Source: Sulfuricurvum sp. (GTDB taxonomy: Bacteria; Campylobacterota; Campylobacteria; Campylobacterales; Sulfurimonadaceae). Taken from it: a DNA stretch of 64,000 nucleotides. Below are positions 28,021 through 37,336 of the stretch, piece after piece. The translations under genes were made by a program, and so were the position numbers. Where the stretch lies: positions 405,179 to 469,178 of the forward strand of contig JAQTLL010000001.1 of NCBI GenBank assembly GCA_028714915.1. Reading direction: 5' to 3'. The notes under the pieces were generated by a model, which saw nothing but the letters and a program-made list of their open reading frames with translations, was not told the DNA's origin and ran no database searches. Every line of letters starts with the position of its first letter. The first letter of the stretch is position 1.

Positions 28021-28620
28021 ATGCAACCATTCACCCCAACCGATGATCAGATCCGCACCCAGTTTGTCACCTCGCTGATGAACTATTTTAAAATCGAAGA
28101 GGACGTGTTCTTGCGCTCCCATATCGATGAACTTATCCGTCCCATCAGCACGGCTCGTTACAGTGAGTTTCTCCGCCGTCTTTCAAGTCGTGACTTTGCC
28201 TACAAAACAGGGATTGAGAAAATTTCTCTCATTGCTCACGAATTGGTCGAAGAGCAGCTCTCTCCTCTGGAGACGCAAGCGCATGAGAGAACACAAAAAC
28301 TGTATGCACTGATGTACGATTTGCGCCGAAATATCACCGAGATAAAAAACAGCGAAAGCAGTGCCGCAGAGCGATTTGAAAACGTCCGCTTTACTTCCAT
28401 CAAACACGCTGACTCTTCCGAACCGCTCCTTGATACTCTCGACATCGATGTTATCCGACTTCTCACAAAACGGTGGATTTACGATTACGTCTCCAACGAT
28501 CGCGGATTGTTTGAGGCAAGAGTGGAGCATGAATACCTCACCTTGTTAATCGAGCAGGAGCGTCTATCGCGTCAGCCCTTTATCGCCAAAACGACCAAAA
28601 AAGCTTTAAAACGCTCATGA
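28021..28620 (+). CDS. unknown soluble protein, possibly leaderless
   Basis: Not recognised. 199 residues, mostly helical, rich in charged residues, beginning MQPFTPTDDQIRTQF. No signal peptide or membrane segment. Two ATGs (28015 and 28021) are available; neither has a ribosome binding site, and the promoter box ends at 28014, so 28021 was chosen as a leaderless start. The stop overlaps the next ATG (ATGA), so the pair is co-expressed; the partner has a winged-helix look. Confidence 0.7.
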   Translation: MQPFTPTDDQIRTQFVTSLMNYFKIEEDVFLRSHIDELIRPISTARYSEFLRRLSSRDFAYKTGIEKISLIAHELVEEQLSPLETQAHERTQKLYALMYDLRRNITEIKNSESSAAERFENVRFTSIKHADSSEPLLDTLDIDVIRLLTKRWIYDYVSNDRGLFEARVEHEYLTLLIEQERLSRQPFIAKTTKKALKRS

Positions 28621-29495
28621 TAGCCATCCCTTCTGCTCTCATCGATCGTGATGATTTGAATCTCTTGGAGCGTGCGCTTCTCCCGCTGATTATCCGTCAC
28701 GGTATCATTTGGGGAGATAAGCCCAAAGCATTGAGCGCCTCGTTTTTAGCCGAGCTTTTGCACCACAGTCCTCGTGAAGTCGTAGAAGCTCTGGATGCCC
28801 TGGTTCTCAAAAAAATAGTCAAAACAACCCGTGAAAAAACCGCCCATGGGGTGATGATTCTCTACGTCCTTGAGCCCATGAGCGCGATTCCGCTCCCCAC
28901 TGCTCTTCTCCCATCGCAATACACTGACAGCAACTATTATCTTAACCTCTCTAACGATTTTTTCGAGGAACTTCACGCCTACGCGTTGGAAGTGTGTGAC
29001 CGCGAAGGGTTGCGACGGGAACTGTTTGACGATTTCAATCTCTATCAGCGCTCCCAAAATCGCCGCTCATTTGACTGGTTTGCCGAATTTGAACGGTGGA
29101 TACGACGAGAAGTGAGTTCCAATGCGCCCGCCATCGCCAATCCAACACAAATAGAAGAGGCAAAACCTTCAACCCAAGAATTTGAGATGGCACAGTATTT
29201 TATCCGCCGTCTCTCCTCCATCGACCCGCAGTTCCAAGAGCCGTTTGATGTGATGAGCTGGGCGGCACAGATTAAACTTTTGAGCGATACGGGGGGATAT
29301 TCTCTGTTGGAAATTAAATCAGGAATTGATTGGCTCTTTAGTGCCAAAGGGGATTGGTTCCGCCCCAATGTCCCTGATGCGTACCATCTGCGTAAACACT
29401 TCAAGCGGCTTATCTCCAACACCCGAAGTTTTCGAGACGGAGAGACTAAACTTCCCGACGGAATCAATATTTTTGATATTATCGGGCGGGAATAA
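28617..29495 (+). CDS. putative winged-helix protein, unknown
   Basis: 292 residues. The first 100 (LERALLPLIIRHG, SASFLAELLHHSPREVVEAL, LVLKKIVKTTRE) read as a helix-turn-helix with wing. The C-terminal 100 (GIDWLFSAKGDWFRPN, AYHLRKHFKRLI) resemble the end of replication-initiation or DnaD-like proteins, but only loosely. Starts four bases inside the previous gene. A DNA-binding role is plausible, its target unknown. Confidence 0.65.
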   Translation: MIAIPSALIDRDDLNLLERALLPLIIRHGIIWGDKPKALSASFLAELLHHSPREVVEALDALVLKKIVKTTREKTAHGVMILYVLEPMSAIPLPTALLPSQYTDSNYYLNLSNDFFEELHAYALEVCDREGLRRELFDDFNLYQRSQNRRSFDWFAEFERWIRREVSSNAPAIANPTQIEEAKPSTQEFEMAQYFIRRLSSIDPQFQEPFDVMSWAAQIKLLSDTGGYSLLEIKSGIDWLFSAKGDWFRPNVPDAYHLRKHFKRLISNTRSFRDGETKLPDGINIFDIIGRE

Positions 29496-29524
29496 TTTCT
29501 GCCTCAATACTGTTCACACAGTAG

Positions 29525-29530
29525 TATAAT
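29525..29530 (+). promoter_or_regulatory. -10 box for the RMD1-family gene
   Basis: TATAAT 26 bases before the GTG at 29557. The expected transcript would start near 29537, leaving about 20 bases of leader with AAAGG. Confidence 0.5.
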
Positions 29531-29556
29531 AAAAAAAACGGATGAAAGGCTCTGTT

Positions 29557-30330
29557 GTGAATCTCTTATCTCTTGATCTCTCCAAACCCATTAACCGCTT
29601 GGCTCTCGAATATGCCCTCGACATCACCTTGGAAAAAGGGATTGAAAACAGTTATTACGGACAAAACGAAATACTCCATGTTGTCCTCTCCCCTTTTGAT
29701 GTCCTTACCCTCATTTCTAATGAAAAAACAATTATTCTCAAAGCCCTCTCCAAGCTGGGATTAACCCTTAAAAATGATGATGAAGGCTTTGTCTACCAAG
29801 ACTATCCCATTGAGATCAGAGAGGATCAGATAGAATCTTTTATCGTTGCCAATGAAGCAATATACCTCAAAAATCCGACTCCCCTCAATCTCAAAATAAT
29901 TGCCCTTGCCATCAGCCAAAGTGTCGGATTGGAACGCTATGAAAAACAGCTTCATACCCTTTTTGCCCAAAATCGAAAAATAGTCGAGTCAATCCATAAC
30001 TTTTCAATCGGACGGCGCACCCCTCTTATGAAATTTATCCAAAAACTCGCATTGATCCGTCACGACATGGTCGGAAATCTATTGCTGCTGGATAAGCCCA
30101 ATATCCTCTGGGATGATGAAGAAGCCGAAGCCCTCTATAATCGTATGGCACGTATTTTAGAACTCGATGACCGGCATGAAACAGCCCTTTCAAAACTCTC
30201 TCAGATCAAAGAAGACGTTATGCTCGTGATGGATTTGCTCAACCATAAACAAAGCGAATTTTTAGAGTGGATCATCATCATTCTCATCGGAGTGGAAATT
30301 ATCATGGGATTAATCGAATTTTTTCGGTAG
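29557..30330 (+). CDS. RMD1/DUF155 (YagE-like) family protein
   Basis: 257 residues. The C-terminal half has the family features: helical LIRHDMVGNLLLLDKPNILWD, then KLSQIKEDVMLVMDLLNHKQ and a single membrane helix LEWIIIILIGVEIIMGLIEF at the end. Yeast RMD1 relatives are membrane-anchored and bacterial members are uncharacterised. GTG at 29557 was chosen because AAAGG is seven bases upstream; an ATG at 29542 has no ribosome binding site. Confidence 0.82.
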   Translation: MNLLSLDLSKPINRLALEYALDITLEKGIENSYYGQNEILHVVLSPFDVLTLISNEKTIILKALSKLGLTLKNDDEGFVYQDYPIEIREDQIESFIVANEAIYLKNPTPLNLKIIALAISQSVGLERYEKQLHTLFAQNRKIVESIHNFSIGRRTPLMKFIQKLALIRHDMVGNLLLLDKPNILWDDEEAEALYNRMARILELDDRHETALSKLSQIKEDVMLVMDLLNHKQSEFLEWIIIILIGVEIIMGLIEFFR

Positions 30331-30371
30331 GGCATGTTACAATCATAGTATCCTAATATCAGGGTCTCTAA

Positions 30372-31658
30372 ATGTTTAAAACCGAAGCGTATCTTTCCAC
30401 TATTGAGTCAAGTATCCATGATTTTTACAGCGATCTTGAACGTGAGGGGTATATTGGCAATAGCAATTTCGAGTATGCTCGAGCCATCAACCAACACAAA
30501 GAGCTCTTTATCTCACTGTTAGCATCGACTGATGCTAATGATGCAACCGAAAAAACCAAAGAGTTTGTCCAATTTTGTGTCATCCATGAAATCCCGTATA
30601 TGTTTGTCTATGGCGAACTGCTTACCATTGCGCGAAACCTGATGGGACTCCTCGCAAAAGAAGGAGACCTTGAAAATCTGCAAGCCCTTAACAGCTACTT
30701 CGATAGCCTTGAGAGCAAAATTACTATTGCCTATTTTCATAAATTCCTACGACGGCTTGCTGCCAAAAACCACCTGCGCCTCTCCCATATCGCCAATCTG
30801 GTCGAAAAGAATCTTATGGTTCATTATCAAAAACACCTTGAGTGGTTGATTCAGCTTATCGCCTATATTGAAAATCAATGCTGTATTCCCCATCCGGAGC
30901 TCAACCACAGTTTATGCTCATTTGGAAAATGGCTCAACAATACATCAACCCCTTATATTATCACCACAAGCCATTTCAAAGAGGTCACACGGCTTCATCA
31001 AACCTTACATGATACGGCAGCCGATGTTATAGGGCAGTGCCAGCAACAAATCCACAAACCCAAACACCTCATCCATCTTCTCCAACGCCTTGACTATATC
31101 TCATTGGAAATCGGAAATGAGATTGCTATTTTAAACGATATGATGATGATCGAAGAGTATTCCAAAGACCCCCTCACAGGGTTGCTGACCCGCCGACTAT
31201 TTGACAAAATAATGATGGGACAAATTGAGACAGCCAAGGCAACAGAGAGTCAGTGTTCTCTCATTATGTGTGATTTAGATCATTTTAAAATTATCAACGA
31301 CACACACGGGCATCTTGCCGGAGATGCCGTCATCAAAGATTTTTCTGCCCTGCTCCAAAAAATATTGCGAAAATCTGATTTTATTTTCCGTTACGGTGGA
31401 GAAGAGTTTATTGTCCTTCTCCCTGCTACATCTGCACATGATGCACGAGTTATTGCCCAAAAAATTTGTGATGAAGCAACTTCTCGTATCACCCTCTTCG
31501 ATACCGTCTCACTGTACTATACGGTCAGTATCGGAGTCATTCCCATTATAACCGAAACGACTTCATATGTTCTCAAAGAAACCATTGCACATTATGTCTC
31601 CGAAGTAGATAGCAAGCTCTATCTCGCCAAACAAAACGGGCGCAATCGGGTGGAGTGA
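30372..31658 (+). CDS. diguanylate cyclase with CZB zinc-binding domain, copy 1
   Basis: Makes cyclic di-GMP. 428 residues: an N-terminal helical region (1-150), a CZB domain (about 155-235) with HLEWL, CSFGKWL and RLHQTLHD providing the His/Cys zinc ligands, and a GGDEF domain (about 265-428) with CDLDHFKIINDTHGH and active site GGEEF. An inhibitory RxxD site (RKSD) lies five residues before it. The CZB-GGDEF pairing matches zinc-controlled DgcZ of E. coli; the N-terminal extension may hold a second sensor. TACAAT at 30338-30343 is a plausible -10. Confidence 0.92.
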   Translation: MFKTEAYLSTIESSIHDFYSDLEREGYIGNSNFEYARAINQHKELFISLLASTDANDATEKTKEFVQFCVIHEIPYMFVYGELLTIARNLMGLLAKEGDLENLQALNSYFDSLESKITIAYFHKFLRRLAAKNHLRLSHIANLVEKNLMVHYQKHLEWLIQLIAYIENQCCIPHPELNHSLCSFGKWLNNTSTPYIITTSHFKEVTRLHQTLHDTAADVIGQCQQQIHKPKHLIHLLQRLDYISLEIGNEIAILNDMMMIEEYSKDPLTGLLTRRLFDKIMMGQIETAKATESQCSLIMCDLDHFKIINDTHGHLAGDAVIKDFSALLQKILRKSDFIFRYGGEEFIVLLPATSAHDARVIAQKICDEATSRITLFDTVSLYYTVSIGVIPIITETTSYVLKETIAHYVSEVDSKLYLAKQNGRNRVE

Positions 31659-31738
31659 TTTTTACTGACAAACATTCCTTTCAGAATCTGTTTAGTCTTA
31701 CAGTGTGAGAATCATCTTCAATCTTTTTTTTTTGTTGC

Positions 31739-31744
31739 TATAAT
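31739..31744 (+). promoter_or_regulatory. -10 box for the second CZB-GGDEF gene
   Basis: TATAAT 34 bases before the ATG, after a long T run, so the second copy probably has its own promoter. Confidence 0.5.
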
Positions 31745-31777
31745 ATCTTATAAAGCTCTTCAAAAAGGAAGGATTAC

Positions 31778-33058
31778 ATGCAAGTAATTCATCAATACTT
31801 TCCCGATATTCAGGAATGTGTCCGCGATTTCGGTATTAAACTTGAACATATACAGTTCACTGGTTCTGACGGTCTTCTTTATACCCATGCGATAGCGGAA
31901 CACAAAAAACTATTTTTAGACCTTCTTCTCTCCGCCTCAGACAAGGAAATCGAAAAAAACACCAAAGCACTGGTACACTTTACAATCGAACATGATATCT
32001 CTTATCTTTTTCTCTACAGTGAACTCATCACTGTCGCCCGAAAACTTCTCGGCAACCTTGCAGAAAGACAAGAGTTTGAAAATATTGCCGAAATAAACCG
32101 TTATTTTAGAGGTCATGAGGATCAAATCACCGCGTTGTATCTGCAAAAGTTTTTAAAACAGCTTACCCTAAAAGGGGAACTGCGACTCTCCCATATCTCG
32201 ATTATGCCCGACAAAAAATTTCTGATACACTACGAGCACCATATCCAATGGGTACTCAATCTCATCCGCTACGTACAAGAAAACGAACTTAAGAATCAGC
32301 CCCCAGAACTCAATCCGAATAATTGTAAATTCGGTCAATGGCTGCACAATGCATCTACTTCATATCTGATGTCAACCTCTCATTTTAAAGTAATCGAGAA
32401 ACTCCATATCAATCTGCATGATTTAGGTGCCAATGTCGTCAACTATTGCAAAAATCAAGAAAATCGCCCCGCAACACTCATCCATCTCATGCAGCGAATC
32501 GATTATTATTCCCTTGAAATCGGAAATGAGATTGCCTTTCTCAATGAAATCGAAGAGAGCTCCAAAGATCCTCTCACACATCTCTTAACTCGTCGATTAT
32601 TTGATAAAATTATGCTCAATAAACTCGATATATCCAAAGCAACCGGCAGAGAATTTTCCCTAATGATGTGCGATTTGGACCATTTTAAAGCAGTCAACGA
32701 CACCTACGGTCATGCAGTAGGAGATATAGTACTCAAACATTTTTCAGCTATCTTAGAACAAACACTTCGAAAGTCAGATTATATTTTCCGCTTCGGCGGA
32801 GAGGAGTTTATGATTTTACTTCCCACAACAAGCAAAGAAGAGGCTCTTGTACTTGGACAAAAACTATGTAACACTACGGCTGCCGAAGAGGTTATAGTTG
32901 AAGAGATAGTACTCCGCTACACTGTCAGTATCGGAGTACTCTCTGTCCTTATCGACAGTACCGTACCTATTCGTCAAGATACCATTGACCGTTTTGTCAC
33001 CCAAGTTGATGAGAAACTCTATCTCGCCAAAGAGAAAGGGCGAAACCGCGTCGAATAG
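31778..33058 (+). CDS. diguanylate cyclase with CZB zinc-binding domain, copy 2
   Basis: 426-residue paralogue of the preceding gene with the same three-part layout. CZB ligands lie in HHIQWVL, CKFGQWL and EKLHINLHD; the cyclase has CDLDHFKAVNDTYGH, an RKSD inhibitory site and GGEEF. The GGDEF and CZB parts are much closer between copies than the first 140 residues, pointing to a tandem duplication followed by divergence of the N-terminal input. AAGGAAGG precedes the ATG. Confidence 0.92.
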   Translation: MQVIHQYFPDIQECVRDFGIKLEHIQFTGSDGLLYTHAIAEHKKLFLDLLLSASDKEIEKNTKALVHFTIEHDISYLFLYSELITVARKLLGNLAERQEFENIAEINRYFRGHEDQITALYLQKFLKQLTLKGELRLSHISIMPDKKFLIHYEHHIQWVLNLIRYVQENELKNQPPELNPNNCKFGQWLHNASTSYLMSTSHFKVIEKLHINLHDLGANVVNYCKNQENRPATLIHLMQRIDYYSLEIGNEIAFLNEIEESSKDPLTHLLTRRLFDKIMLNKLDISKATGREFSLMMCDLDHFKAVNDTYGHAVGDIVLKHFSAILEQTLRKSDYIFRFGGEEFMILLPTTSKEEALVLGQKLCNTTAAEEVIVEEIVLRYTVSIGVLSVLIDSTVPIRQDTIDRFVTQVDEKLYLAKEKGRNRVE

Positions 33059-33096
33059 CGATTTTTATATCACCAAATATATCCGGTATGGAATGG

Positions 33097-33102
33097 TATA
33101 AT
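33097..33102 (+). promoter_or_regulatory. -10 box for the M15 peptidase gene
   Basis: GGTATAATTGTGC, 26 bases before the ATG; nearly the same as the leuC -10 region (GGTATAATCGTGC). Confidence 0.55.
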
Positions 33103-33127
33103 TGTGCAAACAAATAAGAGGTGATAC

Positions 33128-33886
33128 ATGAAAGCTCGATGGTTACTACCGGCACTAGTGGCGGTATCGCTTCATGCAAATCCTCAATGCTACCTCCAAG
33201 GATACGGGGAGCTGATTACCTCTGCCGATGAAACCGCCCTTATCCTCAAAAACGGGGCTGTCCTTCCTTATCATACCAATACTGCCAAAGTGTCATGGGA
33301 TGAAAAAATCAACAATGCCGATCTTGAAATGCAACTCTCACAATCCTATGATTCAGGGGGGATTGAAACACCGCCACTCTATCTCTTCGACCCGGGACGT
33401 TTGCGCTATCAACCATTTTTCCAAGCGCTTTATGGCAAAGACCAAAAAACTATCGAAAAAAATCTCGTCACGATACAATGGCCAACTCTAAAAGGTGCCA
33501 TTAAACTCCCCGTGAACAAAGTCGCAGGAGTCGATAAAAAACTTTACGCTATTGGTCAAGAGATAGCAAAACTCCCAAAAAGTGACCGAATATGGGCGGA
33601 GGGGGCAACGACGTATGCCTATCGGGTTATCAAAGACACCGATCGCCTCTCCATGCACAGCTTCGGCATAGCCATCGACCTTGCCCCCACAAAAACCCAA
33701 TACTGGAAAGATGAAGCGCCCAGCGAAACGGCACACATCGGCTACCGTAACACGATGCCCATATCCATCGTCCGTATCTTCGAAAAACATGGATTTATCT
33801 GGGGCGGGCGTTGGTATCACTACGATACGATGCATTTTGAATACCGCCCTGAACTTCTCGCTCCCGCATGCAGTGCAAAAAACTAA
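33128..33886 (+). CDS. M15-family D-Ala-D-Ala carboxypeptidase-like protein
   Basis: Secreted peptidoglycan peptidase of 252 residues with signal peptide MKARWLLPALVAVSLHANP. The zinc site is visible: SMHSFGIAIDLAP (His, Asp) and the distal YDTMHFEYRPELL (His), the VanY/M15 arrangement. It acts on stem peptides in relatives. AGAGGTG precedes the ATG. Confidence 0.88.
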   Translation: MKARWLLPALVAVSLHANPQCYLQGYGELITSADETALILKNGAVLPYHTNTAKVSWDEKINNADLEMQLSQSYDSGGIETPPLYLFDPGRLRYQPFFQALYGKDQKTIEKNLVTIQWPTLKGAIKLPVNKVAGVDKKLYAIGQEIAKLPKSDRIWAEGATTYAYRVIKDTDRLSMHSFGIAIDLAPTKTQYWKDEAPSETAHIGYRNTMPISIVRIFEKHGFIWGGRWYHYDTMHFEYRPELLAPACSAKN

Positions 33887-33941
33887 CCGAAATTTCTATT
33901 GGAAGCTCCAAAAATTTCACGTATAATTTTTTGTCCCTATG

Positions 33942-35105
33942 TTAATTCACCCAACAAGTTTGTAAATCTTTTGGAAATTCGGTCGATACCGGAACACGGG
34001 GGAAACGGATTTTGATCGGTTCTTTCACATCTTCTCGTTTTACACTCAATTCGATCTCGCTTCCGACTTCTCCATGCAAGCGGCGGAATGCTTCATTCCC
34101 TTTCATGGAACTGACCAAAACGGTATCAATTGCAATAATCTCATCTTGACTCATCAATCCTGCCGCAGCTGCCTTGGATTCAGGAAGCAGGGCTGATATC
34201 GTCAAATGTCCTGTCCATCCGTATTCCGGCATAATCAATCCCGGCACAAATACCGTAGAGACGTCTGCCCCGATCCCTCCAGGGGCTAAAGGACCGTCAA
34301 ATACCAACGTAAGATTGCGCTGTGCGATTACGGAAACTTCCTGACATTTATCGGCGGTTTCAAAGGAAAAAGGGAACGGTGACGCATAAAATACTTTAAG
34401 CTTTGGACGCTGTATCTGCAAGATGATACGCCCCTCTTTTTCCTGAAGTGTCCCCTCTACACTCCCTCCCTGTTTGGGAACGGTACACTGTTCAATTTGT
34501 GTCTCTTTGCTCTCCCATGTACCACTTAGCGTATCTGCTTTGCGTTCCAGATGAAAGGCGATCGTTTCAACGGCCGAGGTCGGAACGCTCATTGCCCCGA
34601 CACCGGGACCGTAATATTCATCAACATCACCCGATAAATTTCTCCGGTTGGTTTTGAGTTCAATGCTATTTCCGTCCATACTTATTTGAAACGGTGTCCC
34701 GTCCGATTCTACCCATACTCCGGAGAGTTTTTGCTGTTTGGCTTGAAACTCTTGACGAAATTCGATCTTATTAATCATACTTTTCACCGTTCCCGTATCG
34801 GCGGCATTAGGAGAGAGTTTAAGGTATTTACGGAAACTTTCGATAGCCTCCGCATAGCGTTGCCCTTTTTCCTGCACCATACCGAGGTTATAATACACAT
34901 CCCCCCACTGAGGCGCTATTGCAATCGCTTTTTTAAACTCATCGATCGCCATCTGATAATCAGACGGAGATTTGGCCATCTCTACCGCCGCCATCCCCCG
35001 GTCAAAAAAGCGTCGTGCCTCATCAGAGACATCCGCACTCCAAAGCGACACTGCCATCGCACCCATCATAACCGTCACCAAAAAAGCGTGTTGAACCGTT
35101 CTCAT
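33942..35105 (-). CDS. secreted TPR and PDZ domain protein
   Basis: 387 residues: signal peptide (MRTVQHAFLVTVMMGAMAVSLWSAD), two or more TPR units (about 30-110; AIDEFKKAIAIAPQWGDVYY, AIESFRKYLKLSPN), a middle beta-rich region that reads GTWESKETQIEQC, and a PDZ domain at the end (about 290-370; KAAAAGLMSQDEIIAID). The start at 35105 follows GGAAGG and forms an ATGA overlap with the gene upstream. Last of three coupled secreted genes; a scaffolding role is likely but the client is unknown. Confidence 0.8.
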   Translation of the reverse strand: MRTVQHAFLVTVMMGAMAVSLWSADVSDEARRFFDRGMAAVEMAKSPSDYQMAIDEFKKAIAIAPQWGDVYYNLGMVQEKGQRYAEAIESFRKYLKLSPNAADTGTVKSMINKIEFRQEFQAKQQKLSGVWVESDGTPFQISMDGNSIELKTNRRNLSGDVDEYYGPGVGAMSVPTSAVETIAFHLERKADTLSGTWESKETQIEQCTVPKQGGSVEGTLQEKEGRIILQIQRPKLKVFYASPFPFSFETADKCQEVSVIAQRNLTLVFDGPLAPGGIGADVSTVFVPGLIMPEYGWTGHLTISALLPESKAAAAGLMSQDEIIAIDTVLVSSMKGNEAFRRLHGEVGSEIELSVKREDVKEPIKIRFPRVPVSTEFPKDLQTCWVN

Positions 35106-36157
35106 TTTACCTTCCTCATCCATTCTTCCGCATGCTGCGGATTGCTGCTGACATCATTATACATCACCTGCAAATCTGATGCTTCCTTTGCTTGTTTTTC
35201 AAGCTCCAACGCCTCACGCTTCAGTGCTTCATCCGTCCTCTTTTTTGCCTCATCCGATTGCGTGTCATTTTTCGGCTTTTTCTCTTTTTTAAAGGTTTCA
35301 ATCCACCGATTTGTTTCCGCTATTTTTTGACGCGTCTGCACAATCTGTGGAAGTAATATCTCCGTTTTTTTAACAATATACGCATAGGCCTGAACCTGAG
35401 GATTGTATTCAATAGGCAGCGGAGCTTCCGGAATATTCATGACGATTTCAGGGCACTCACCGTCTGATTCAACACCTCTGGCCATAGCCGAGTTGTGGGC
35501 ATATCGACTCGAAACGCTCAACGAATCGTTTAGATCTTTGGTGATACCGACTGTTCCCATCTCCTTAACTGCTTTCACCCCCCAGTACGCGCTGCAGCTG
35601 AGTTCTTTGAGTACTTTCTCGGTTTTTCGCACCGCTTCTGTACGCTTAGAGGAGGAAGAATCGGCATCAGCAGCGCCTTTCATGGCGGGCGCTGTCCCCC
35701 CCTTGAGCTGAGAGTTTAACTCCTCAGATCCAATTTTAAATTTCACCTCTGCCTCTTGTTTGGATCGCAATTGCTGTTGTTTTAGTTTATCCATATCGGC
35801 TTTGCTCATCCCGACATCCGGAGAATATACGGCTTTACCTGTCCCCGAATTCTGTTTCATTGCGCTGTTGAGGACATCTTGTATCATCTGATATTTCCAC
35901 GCGTCTTTACTACCATGTCCTCCTACCCCGCCCGTACTGCCCGATCCTCCGGAAGGGGTACATGATCCGCCCCCAGACGTGCATTGACAATGATATGATG
36001 TTCCATTGTACGTATCATTCCATGTATCGCCGATACTATAGGGGCAAGCCCCGCGTGAGTCGCAGCAAGCTGCCACCGATACTCCGGCATAAACCGTTGT
36101 ATTACACAACACGACTCCAGTCACCATGGCGACAATAGTTCTATTTACCCTAAGCAT
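35102..36157 (-). CDS. secreted Cys-rich protein, unknown
   Basis: Not recognised. 351 residues from the ATG at 36157, chosen because GAGG is six bases upstream and it gives a clean signal peptide (MLRVNRTIVAMVTGVVLC). The mature N-terminus is rich in cysteine and glycine (ACCDSRGACPYS, HCQCTSGGGSC), then a Gly/Ser linker. The C-terminal half is helical and charged, with long stretches likely to form coiled coils (ETNRWIETFKKEKK). It lies between a FecR-domain protein and a TPR-PDZ protein. Confidence 0.72.
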   Translation of the reverse strand: MLRVNRTIVAMVTGVVLCNTTVYAGVSVAACCDSRGACPYSIGDTWNDTYNGTSYHCQCTSGGGSCTPSGGSGSTGGVGGHGSKDAWKYQMIQDVLNSAMKQNSGTGKAVYSPDVGMSKADMDKLKQQQLRSKQEAEVKFKIGSEELNSQLKGGTAPAMKGAADADSSSSKRTEAVRKTEKVLKELSCSAYWGVKAVKEMGTVGITKDLNDSLSVSSRYAHNSAMARGVESDGECPEIVMNIPEAPLPIEYNPQVQAYAYIVKKTEILLPQIVQTRQKIAETNRWIETFKKEKKPKNDTQSDEAKKRTDEALKREALELEKQAKEASDLQVMYNDVSSNPQHAEEWMRKVK

Positions 36158-36168
36158 ATAAGACCTCA

Positions 36169-37167
36169 TTATTTTCCCCACCATTGGCTTGACGGTTCTA
36201 TATGACTCGCTTCAATCGTAGCAGTACCATCCGGTGCAATCGTGATTTTTTCTCCCCCTTTAATACTTGACACTGCAGAAGTTTTTAGATTAGTGACATC
36301 AACAATCCCCTCAATCATCTCGACAACCGTTGCACCTGCATCATTTGTAGTGACAGTAAAAGCCGTTCCTCTAGCTGAAGTGACCGCACTTGGAGTACGC
36401 ACTTCAAATTTTTTACTGTACTGCTTGGTATGAGCTTCAATTTTTTTGAACTCTTTTTTTAAAAATTCGTCCGGATCATCCGCCAGCTGGCTTCCCTTTT
36501 CCTGAACCCACTTTTCAAGCGCTTCGATTTTTTCCACCGCGATATAAATCTTTCCCTTTATCAGATTTAATGCTTCAGTTGTCTCATCTTTTTTCTCCAT
36601 TTTAACGCTGCTGTATTCTCCGACTTTCAGTGTCCCTCTGCCGTCAAAACATTCTATTTCCGCACTGCTGTTGTTATAAGTCGAAAGGGTATCCCCCTCT
36701 TCGAAATAGCCGGCTCGATCTCCATCAAGAGCAACCGTATCGTAAGGCGGTTTGCCGGATGTCACTTGTACCCTGCCGGTATGCTGTGTCACCATTCCTG
36801 CAATTTTCATATTCATGCCGCTTTTATCCGCCATTTTATTATGAATGTACGCACTGTTTTTTTCAATCTGTATCTTTTTTTGCTCATATTTGCGCTTAGT
36901 CTCTTGCGCAGTCTGCAGTGCTCGATTTGCAATCGTTTCCGCTGCTGCATTCTCCGCAGCCTGTGCACGGGAAATAAGATTTTGCGCTTTTAAAATCATC
37001 TCATCTGTCTTGCGAATACGCTCAATTATTTCATCTTTCTGGCGTTCAAATTTGAAAATCATCCCCATTTGCGTCGCCGACCATGCCGTAGTATTATCCT
37101 CTTTTGCCAATATGCCTGCCTGCATGAAAATCATCAAGAACAATCCGACCATCATCAATTTTCGCAT
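36169..37167 (-). CDS. secreted FecR-domain protein
   Basis: 332 residues: signal peptide (MRKLMMVGLFLMIFMQAG), a helical coiled-coil stretch (about 30-105), and a FecR domain (about 115-310), with GDRAGYFEEGDTLST, SSAEIECFDGRGTLKVGE and VRTPSAVTSARGTAFTV as its hallmarks. No membrane anchor or sigma-regulator genes (FecI, TonB receptor) are nearby, so it is not a classical iron regulator. The ATG at 37167 has GGGAAG ahead; a GTG two codons upstream is less likely. Confidence 0.85.
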   Translation of the reverse strand: MRKLMMVGLFLMIFMQAGILAKEDNTTAWSATQMGMIFKFERQKDEIIERIRKTDEMILKAQNLISRAQAAENAAAETIANRALQTAQETKRKYEQKKIQIEKNSAYIHNKMADKSGMNMKIAGMVTQHTGRVQVTSGKPPYDTVALDGDRAGYFEEGDTLSTYNNSSAEIECFDGRGTLKVGEYSSVKMEKKDETTEALNLIKGKIYIAVEKIEALEKWVQEKGSQLADDPDEFLKKEFKKIEAHTKQYSKKFEVRTPSAVTSARGTAFTVTTNDAGATVVEMIEGIVDVTNLKTSAVSSIKGGEKITIAPDGTATIEASHIEPSSQWWGK

Positions 37168-37205
37168 ATTCACTTCCCACTATTGATTTAGTACTGTTAC
37201 TGAGG

Positions 37206-37211
37206 ATTGTA
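37206..37211 (-). promoter_or_regulatory. -10 box of the FecR-TPR/PDZ operon
   Basis: TACAAT on the minus strand, 39 bases upstream of the ATG at 37167; no -35 box is clear. Confidence 0.4.
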
Positions 37212-37294
37212 TTCCAAATATCTTTGATTATTCTTTTAAAAAGTCAATCACCTTTTGACCCTCGAATTTAGGCACAACTAAAAGAGGGGTATGG

Positions 37295-37300
37295 TATAAT
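37295..37300 (+). promoter_or_regulatory. -10 box of leuC
   Basis: GGTATAATCGTGC, 37 bases before the leuC ATG, the same motif as at 33097. Confidence 0.6.
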
Positions 37301-37336
37301 CGTGCCATAATTTAGACTCCGATTAAGGTAATTCTT

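Noticed and set aside
36169..37167. FecR iron-signalling regulator
   Set aside because: No FecI-type sigma factor, TonB-dependent receptor or inner-membrane anchor; the protein is wholly secreted.
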